NCBI RefSeq assembly: GCF_945859705.1
Contig: NC_079134.1
Location: forward strand, 11,945,545 to 12,009,544
Direction: 5' to 3'
Source: Episyrphus balteatus
Lineage: Eukaryota; Arthropoda; Insecta; Diptera; Syrphidae
DNA length: 64,000 bases
A program made the position numbers and the translations under genes. Below the pieces are notes generated by a model. That model did not search any database and was not told the origin of the DNA. It was given only the letters and a program-made list of their open reading frames with translations. Below, piece by piece: positions 56,805 to 64,000 of the stretch (positions are counted from its first letter, which is position 1; the number at the start of each line of letters is the position of its first letter).

Positions 56805-59800
56805 GTGAGTTGAAATGTTATTTTATCTTCTTTTGTTAAGAAGTATCATTTTGTGTGTGATTTTTTGCGCGAAATCTCTCACGAAAAAAAGATGTCATTT
56901 TCTAGGATAGGTTACCAACAAAATTAACGATGCATGGTGGACTAAATGATCAAGTGAATGGCTAAGGTCATATTTCAAAGATTTTTTTTATATAAGTGGT
57001 TGAAGGTTGAAAAATGATAAGGCACCATGTGTCTCTTGATCTGCCGGGAAATAAGACGCATGTTATGCAGATGTGTTTATTTTAAAATTAATGTGCAAAT
57101 CCCGTAGCACGAGCTCAAATTCCACATGGAGTTTGGCCGAATTCCTAAATGCACTATTACTTTGCATCAAAAATGAATCTTTTTTCGGTAGCGCTTACCA
57201 AAAAAGACTTAACGTTAAAGAAATTCGTTCAGGCAGCAAGGATGTAACAAACTTAAATTTTTTGAACACACTACAAAAATCATAACTGTCAACTCACTAC
57301 TTCTTGTATTACTCACAAGAGTACCATACCTGCAAAGCATCGACTATTGCTTCAGATTAATGTACATATTTGTGATGAAAAGTAGGGATTCAGTTCATTC
57401 GGGACTTCCTACTACTTTGCATTAAAAACACATCTTATGGTTTGTAGGTAAGGTAGTATTTTTAATTTCAATAATTTGTGTGAACAATTTTCCTACGGTC
57501 AATTAATTTTTCGTGAAACTTCGGGACATCAACTTTATGATGAGCCCTCTTACGACACACCAAGTTTCAAGAAAATAGATTGCTTCTTCAACAAGGTAAA
57601 TTAGATAACAAGCGTCTCTCTTATTGGAGGAATCTTGGAGGTCTTTAGTTCCCAGTTTCGAGAAGCGTTCTCATTTTCCAGAAATCAATTTTTCCGGGTA
57701 CAATAGCAAAAAGTCGTCATCGATTGATCAATTCTTACCCAAAACGTAGTATTAACTACCTTCGTAAATTTACCGGAAAAAACTAGCTTCACACTTGCAA
57801 TTTAAACGTTTTCAATTAATTAGATAAAACATGCAAAAATATTTGACCGGGAATCATCAGATGAAGCTTAGAAAATCACTTCGCAATGACTAAAATTTGC
57901 ACTGCTGCACAGTGGTCGATTTTGAGTCACTAGGTGAACTTAATTCTTTTGTATGTCTTATTGGCTTTGAATATTATTTTTAATGTGATAACGTCTTACA
58001 AATCGATGAACCCTGGTCTCCCGTTCTTCCCGTGCCTGTTAGCAGTTTTTTCACCTTAGCTGCTATATTCTTTATCAATGTACAGCTTTAACTATTATAC
58101 TGGTTTACAAGGGTTTTGTTGCCGAAACAAAAATATACTTTTCTGAAGGTTTTCGGTGTCCTGAACTCGAATCCGAAAACGTTTTTTTTTTTAGTACTTC
58201 GGACCTAATTCTTTTATATAAGGAAAATTGTTTGAACATATTTAGTAACGGTTTCTATAAGAACTGTTTTCCATCCTTCAATGCCTGTTTAAATCTTTCT
58301 GATGTCGTTTTTATTGCCCGAGATATCTTTAATGGGAAAAAATATTTCTTTTTCCCAAATTTTTGACCGTTTTCGAGCCCTTTTGACCGTTTTTTATTTA
58401 TATCTTTTTCGTTTTGACAGATATATTAATCAAATTAACAGCAAATATAAATAAAAGCCAGGACTATATTTCAAAATATCAATCATTTTCATAGTCACAT
58501 TTTTGAGATAACGGTAAAAAGATGGTCTTTTTTTTACACGTAATATCTTTTTACATAGAGCATTTATAAATTTGATTTATTTTTATTTTGAAAAAAGATA
58601 ATATAACCTTTCATTTCATATATCACACATAACAGTTCATGCTCTACAAGCTTGACAATCTTGAACAATGTCCTTCCGTAAAAAAAATGGTCACCTTAAA
58701 AAGAGCGGATTGGTACCTGAAAGAGACGGAAAAAATAGTTTGCGGCGGTTTTCGCCACTTAATTTTAGCATCAAATTAAAGGTAATGATTCAAACTATAA
58801 AATATAAAAAATTCACGATGGCACTCTTCGGCACTTTTTTTTAATCGTCCAAGAAGTAAAAAACAAACATCTGAAAACTATCAAAAAAATGCCTTACAAC
58901 ATTCAGTTAATAGAAATAGAATCCGACTTTTTTTTACAAAAAACAAATTGGATTTAAAAATACATACCACTAGCATTTTCTGACATTTTTTTTTTAAACT
59001 CAATTACTCACTTTTATCATAAACTATCACTTTGTAAACACTTGTTAACTCTCGGACGTTAAAATAGAGAGTGAGCAAATCATGAATGATTACATTGAGA
59101 TGCTTCCCATGAATAAAATAACGGAATCAAAAAAATATTTTTGTTGTTTAAGAATATTAACTTTCGGCCTAACGGTATTTTTTATGTTGACAACAACTTT
59201 TTTTCGACTTTTGACCAGCTACGATGTACTGAATCGACCAGTGTGTGTTTGAATGTCCCTTTTACAATTTCATGGAAATGCTGAGTGTTCCGTCTCGTCC
59301 AGTTAATATATGAGGCGGTCAGAATAATAGTAGGTCAAGTCTAATTCTCTACAAAAACGAAATTTGTTTTCTATTTTGCTTTGGAGTTTTATACTTTGGA
59401 CTCGAACTATTTATAAAATATTTATATTGGCATTATGCGCTGTTATTATTGATGAATGACTTCGGCCTTGGTGATTTAAAGCTTCAGGACAAATTTCTGC
59501 AGAAATACAAAAAAGCAAAATAAATAAATAACCATTAAAATCAATTCATATTTTTTATTCCCCTTCTTGTTCTAATGACCTTAATCCTGTTTCTTTTTTT
59601 TATTTTGCAAAAAATATTCCTTTAATATTCTTTATGGTCAAATATACTTATTGCATAATAATTCCTTACTTCCGAGCTTAAATGTCATTGCGAAGCAAAC
59701 AATAAAACAAGGTCGAACACCAATCACCTTATCCGCATATTCAATCTGAGTTCTATGTATAGTGAAGTAGTGAAGTGTTATTTACACAAATACGATGCCC

Positions 59801-62345
59801 TCTTTAGACCACCCACAATGCTTTTCACACGCTAAAAAGCTATTCATGACCTACCTTTGCGATCTACGATTGGCAATAAATTATGTCAAACAACAACTAG
59901 AGAACCATTCACCTGGCTATAAGACTACATACCTATACAATATTTGCCTTCGACCTAAATGTCCGCTTCATAGAGCTTCCTTCCTTTTCCTGAACAGAAA
60001 CTAAGAAAAAAAAACATAAATAAATAAATAAAACTATTGGGGGCACGTCCCCAAAAACAAGAAGAAGAACAAACAAAAAACTACTTTATCGTTGGCTATG
60101 TTTTTATTCATTCGTCAAAGAATGTGTTCGTGGTTTTGACAAACAAAATTCCTTTTTAGTTAGTTTTCAACCATAAAAGGCTAACAACACCTAACAACCT
60201 ACCCCAAACCCATGTCACCTATAAACTAATTGATTCCATCATCATTATAATGTTGTATAAATCCTAAAGAAACTTTTTTTTTTGACAGCTTTGGGACACA
60301 TAAACTTGTTAGATTTATGACATTTTCATGGCACATGTTTTATAAAGCAAGTCACATTTTTATTAATTTATGTCATTTTTTTCTCTTAAAATGTGTCAAA
60401 AATTTAACCCTCTATTAAAAAAAGAATATAGTTTGACAGATCAAACGTCATAAATGAGTTCATCTATTTGACATTTACAACAAAAAAAATAAGTGTGTAA
60501 AGAGTTGTGTTAATATGGACGATGAACTCAAATGAGTAAATCATCTTCGGATATATTAAAATTGAAACACCAGAGATCAAAATATTAAAAAAAGCTCTCA
60601 TTTAGTATTAGTGGGTTGTCATCAGAATCGTGTGTTTCTCTTTATAGAATGAAATATCGATGTCAGACCTATTACAGGCGGCCATAAATCTTTTTCTAGT
60701 TAATATGGAAATAATTTTGTTTAGTGTTAGTGTTGTTATAAGTCAAAGGAGTGAATGGTTTTTGTATAAGAGATTAAATTTAATTGTATGTATTTATGAG
60801 ATGATATTAATTTTTAATGTTTAGTTTATTTGCTCTTAAATTATAAGAATCTTATCAACTTGTTAGATTTATTGCGTCTGAAAGACTCGTTTATGTCCCT
60901 ATGTTGTCCGTATTTTTGTTATTACACCTATTTGTATTTTAAGACATTATGTACATAACAAATAGTTTTAATATTTATGTATAATAAATGGACACTCGAA
61001 ATACGTCTTAATTCCAAAATTTCAAAAACAAATGACTTAGTTATATCGATTTGAAAGATAAATAGTCTATTAAATAGAATCTTTTCAATGGATCAAATTT
61101 GTTCAAGAGCTTAAAATTCTAACCTAAAATCAATGAACAAAAAGTTAGAAAATTGAGGATTGTTTTTTTTTTTTACCAAATCACGGTACATTTAGTGTAT
61201 GAACCCGATACGTTCAAGCTTTGTCCTAATAAAATAAAGTAAAGGTAGTATCCTTTGATAATATGCATCTTGTAATTTTGTTAAGAAACGACAGAAATGT
61301 CCCTTTTTCGAAAATTTGAACTTTTTCTTTATTTTTGACCTTTTTTGTTGAAAGCAGGAATGGTTAGTATGGCATCAGATTTGGAAAAAGCAACTTAATC
61401 CAGCTTTCCAAGCCGTTAGTAGGTAAAAACTTAATCATCTTCAGTACCGTTTTCTTGCAGCCTAGTTCAGCTAGGATTCTTGGATTCTTGGATCTGCAAG
61501 TATTTACATATTTGTTTCCCAAGCAAGGTTCTTAGCACTGGTCACCGATAACTTTCACAAAAGTGTCGTATTGCAGTAACAGGATTTTAAGGATTTATAA
61601 TATTTGAATGGTGAAAAAAGTAATTTTGTACAAAAATTAAGTAAATCTCATCTGATTAAAAAGATAAGATTTCTATTAAAAATTGATGAAATTAAACCAT
61701 GTCCAAATGAATTTCATTTCACTTAAAAAAAAATATTTCTTCTTAAAAAAAAATATTTCTTCTTAAAAAAAAAAATAAATGTATCAGTTAAGTATGAAAT
61801 TGATTTCTCATTAATAAAATGTGCATGCGTGAAATTAAAAGATTACATAAAAATTAAAGGATATTCCACTTATTTAAAACCGGTAGTCTTCTTGTCAATA
61901 AAAAAATTGCAAAAATCCACAGAAATTCAGGGAGTCTTTTTGTTTTTAGAATATATATTTTTTCGCCGTGTTTTGAATTTAATTTTTTAGAACAAAAAAG
62001 TCAAAACGTCGCTCAAAGTTTATCAAATGGATAGTGTAGAAAATGTGCCAAGCCCCTCAGCCAGACGAATTCGTCAATTTGCAACATAATGACATTTAAA
62101 TAGCATTCGTTTCATCTTACAAATTCAACATTAAACATGTTTAAAATCTTGATATTCGTTTTAAAACAGAAGTTTCATTTAAAGTGACATTTACAAATGA
62201 GTCGAGTCTGATGAACCTCAGTCGAAACTTGAAAATTTTAGCCCAAACATTTAACCAATTTTTGCTACTTATGAAGTAGTAGTAGTAGTAGAAGCAGTTG
62301 TAGTTTACACTACCTTAAACGGACATTTATTCAATTGCACCGATA
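56805..62345 (+). other. S: Star second intron (continues beyond the window), unassigned part
   Basis: Starts with the GTGAGT donor. No downstream Star coding exon or convincing acceptor plus open frame was found up to the right edge, so the intron is at least 7.2 kb. Contents are AT-rich with T runs, TTTTGACCGTTTT twice near 58364-58392, a duplicated 20-mer AAAAAAAATATTTCTTCTTA at 61725-61765, and a short AGT run at 62276-62290. Small open frames (57073-57285, 59795-60004) have no domains. Confidence 0.55.
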
Positions 62346-63024
62346 ACACGGTGTAACACTCAAAATATACGCGGGCAGAGACCTATCAGGTTTTGTAGAA
62401 CACCCCCAAAATCTGGAGTTACGGGCAAAAAACGGTTTTTTGGACCTTCACCCATTGAAAAAATTCTAGCTTCGTCAATTTTTTACCCATTTTCAATTTT
62501 CTCAAAAACTAGAAGACATAGAAACATATAGTTTTCACTGTTCGATAAGGAATCAATTGAGGCGGTTTTCTGTGTGAGTAATTTTTTTTTACTAAAATTC
62601 ACAGTCTGGACAAAAATAGTATTAAATGAGTTTTAAAAAATTTTGTTCGCCTATTTTTAACTTTGAAATCGATTATTTCAAAAACTATTGGTTATATTAT
62701 ATTGATTTAGAAATTAGAATTAAATGTACAATTTTGCCTTTCGGAAATGGTATAATATATTACTGTAAGTGTTGCCGTTGTTTTTTAATAATTTTTTTTG
62801 TATTTTGTTAATTTTTTTTTAGAAAAATGCCCCTCCCACCTAAACGGGGAGAGATAGACCCCCCTCCAAAAAATAAATGTTTGTATTGAGCTCCTCTACA
62901 AAAAACCGTTATCAAATCCTGGAGCCAAAGTTATCCTACTACGTGCCGAAACAACATTTTTGTTCTATACGTAAAAGTTCGAATTTCTGTAATCTGTGTT
63001 GAAATCGAAAATTTTTTTTTTCTA

Positions 63025-63463
63025 CACAGAGAAAAATATGACCCGCTTAAAACTAACAGATTGCCATATTGTTTTACCGTCCATACATTTCATAAGGAAA
63101 TCTTATTAAAATCAACGATTAATAAGGTTTTTTTAAGGAGATTTCTTATTATTTTTATAGAGAAAATCTTATTAAAATTTGACTGAAAAGTTGATTTTTT
63201 TTGCAACTTAGCACTAAAACAAAAATCGCGATCAATATTTTCATGGCAGGTTGGTTCAGGTGGTAAGGTGGTAAGGTGGGCGACTAATGATTTGAAGTCT
63301 CCAGTTCGATTCCCAGCCAGGTCATCGTTTTTTTTTATTTTTTTGCAGATTTTAAAACAATAAGGAAAACCCGATTGTTTTAATAAGGTTTTCTTCTTGG
63401 ATGAAAACCATAGAGAAATCTTATTGTTTTTGTTCTATTTTATGTGATCTATTTTTCTCTGTG
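63025..63463. mobile_element. nested MITE with CACAGAGAAAAATA ends, TA duplication
   Basis: 439 bp. Tips CACAGAGAAAAATA / TATTTTTCTCTGTG are perfect inverted repeats, flanked by TA (63023-63024 and 63464-63465). Internal AATAAGGTTTT...AAATCTTATT pieces repeat in both orientations. The centre carries a tRNA-like segment. Confidence 0.85.
63244..63327 (+). ncRNA. tRNA-like segment with pol III A and B boxes
   Basis: TGGTTCAGGTGG (63252-63263) fits the A-box consensus TRGYNNAGYNGG with little deviation, and AGTTCGATTCC (63303-63313) fits the B box with one mismatch, about 40 nt apart as in tRNA genes. GGTGGTAAGGT is duplicated in the D-arm region. A full cloverleaf is not apparent, so a tRNA-derived repeat rather than a working tRNA is likely. 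Confidence 0.45.
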
Positions 63464-64000
63464 TAAGCCAATTTTAAAGTGATTTTCATAAAAAATACCT
63501 CGATTGATTGGGAAATAGATATAGTTTAAGAAAATGTTGTTTTGAAAACATATACTTTAAATTGCTGCCGAAGTTGGGCAAATGACAAAAAAAATGTAAT
63601 TTTTGAACTTTGACAGCTTATAAATTCTAAGTGGTTTAACCGAGTTACATGTTTTATACATTGTTATACAAAGGTATATTTATCTTCTATCAGAAACAGT
63701 AAAAAAAATTGAAAATGGGTAAAAAATTGACGAAGCTAGAATTTTTTCAATGGGTGAAGGTCCAAAAAACCGTTTTTTGCCCGTAACTCTAGATTTTGGG
63801 GGTGTTAGGGGATTTTCAAATACCGTTTCGTAATCAGTGCTCTACAAAACCTGATAGGTCTCCGCCCGCGTATATTTTAAAACCTCATTTTTGTAACACC
63901 GTGTAATAGATAGATACTTCAGAATTTCTCAAATATTTAAATTAACCTTTAAACTGACTTTGAATAAACTTTTAATAAAATATTGAAAAACATTTTCTAA

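Larger units (their letters stand above)
62346..63905. mobile_element. large inverted-repeat element with ACACGGTG tips
   Basis: About 1.56 kb. The left 62347-62505 (ACACGGTGTAACACT, ATATACGCGGGCAGAGACCT, CACCCCCAAAATCTGGAG, GGTTTTTTGGACCTTCACCC, TAGCTTCGTCAATTTTTTAC) is mirrored at 63712-63904. Tips match the pattern of the 35402-36564 element. A smaller element with a tRNA-like core (63025-63463) sits inside. No transposase. Flanks ATA and AAT do not give a clear duplication. Confidence 0.85.

Noticed and set aside
63244..63327. Functional tRNA gene
   Set aside because: A and B boxes are present but a proper acceptor stem and anticodon arm are not apparent; treated as a tRNA-derived repeat.

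Overview
The window is nuclear DNA of an insect, most likely a brachyceran fly outside Drosophila. It is AT-rich, has GT-AG introns, and is packed with small transposable elements and simple repeats. Two host genes can be recognised, both by protein sequence. On the minus strand, from 5365 leftwards off the window edge, lies asteroid (XPG/FEN1-like family, ASTE1-type). On the plus strand, a coding exon at about 55.8-56.8 kb encodes the cytoplasmic N-terminus and single membrane span of Star, the EGFR-ligand trafficking factor. In Drosophila asteroid and Star are neighbours, so the window appears to preserve that gene pair head to head.

Layout: 1-5365, asteroid: two coding exons, with a 3.0 kb intron that holds a decayed reverse transcriptase. 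5.4-11 kb, intergenic: a pentanucleotide satellite, a tandem duplication and a dense nest of DNA transposons up to four levels deep, several with exact target-site duplications (TSDs). 11.4-12.2 kb, a probable noncoding first exon of Star that ends in a good splice donor (inference). 12.2-55.8 kb, the presumed first intron of Star (about 43.6 kb). It holds a pogo-like element split by another transposon, a hAT transposase tail, a 5'-truncated non-LTR retrotransposon, many MITEs, a nonautonomous hAT-like element with palindromic ends, a TCTG microsatellite, a GC-rich island next to a GA run, and a duplicated minisatellite. 55.8-56.8 kb, the Star exon. 56.8-64 kb, the next Star intron, ending in a large inverted-repeat element that contains a smaller element with a tRNA-like core. 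Star's luminal domain is not in the window.

In function, asteroid and Star have been linked genetically to EGFR signalling in Drosophila. Star moves the EGFR ligand precursor Spitz out of the ER. Asteroid is a nuclease-fold protein of unclear biochemistry. Nothing here looks like an operon, CRISPR array or prokaryotic cargo. The novelty lies in the transposon architecture rather than in a new protein system. All element classes were assigned by eye from terminal repeats, TSDs and short protein motifs, without database searches.
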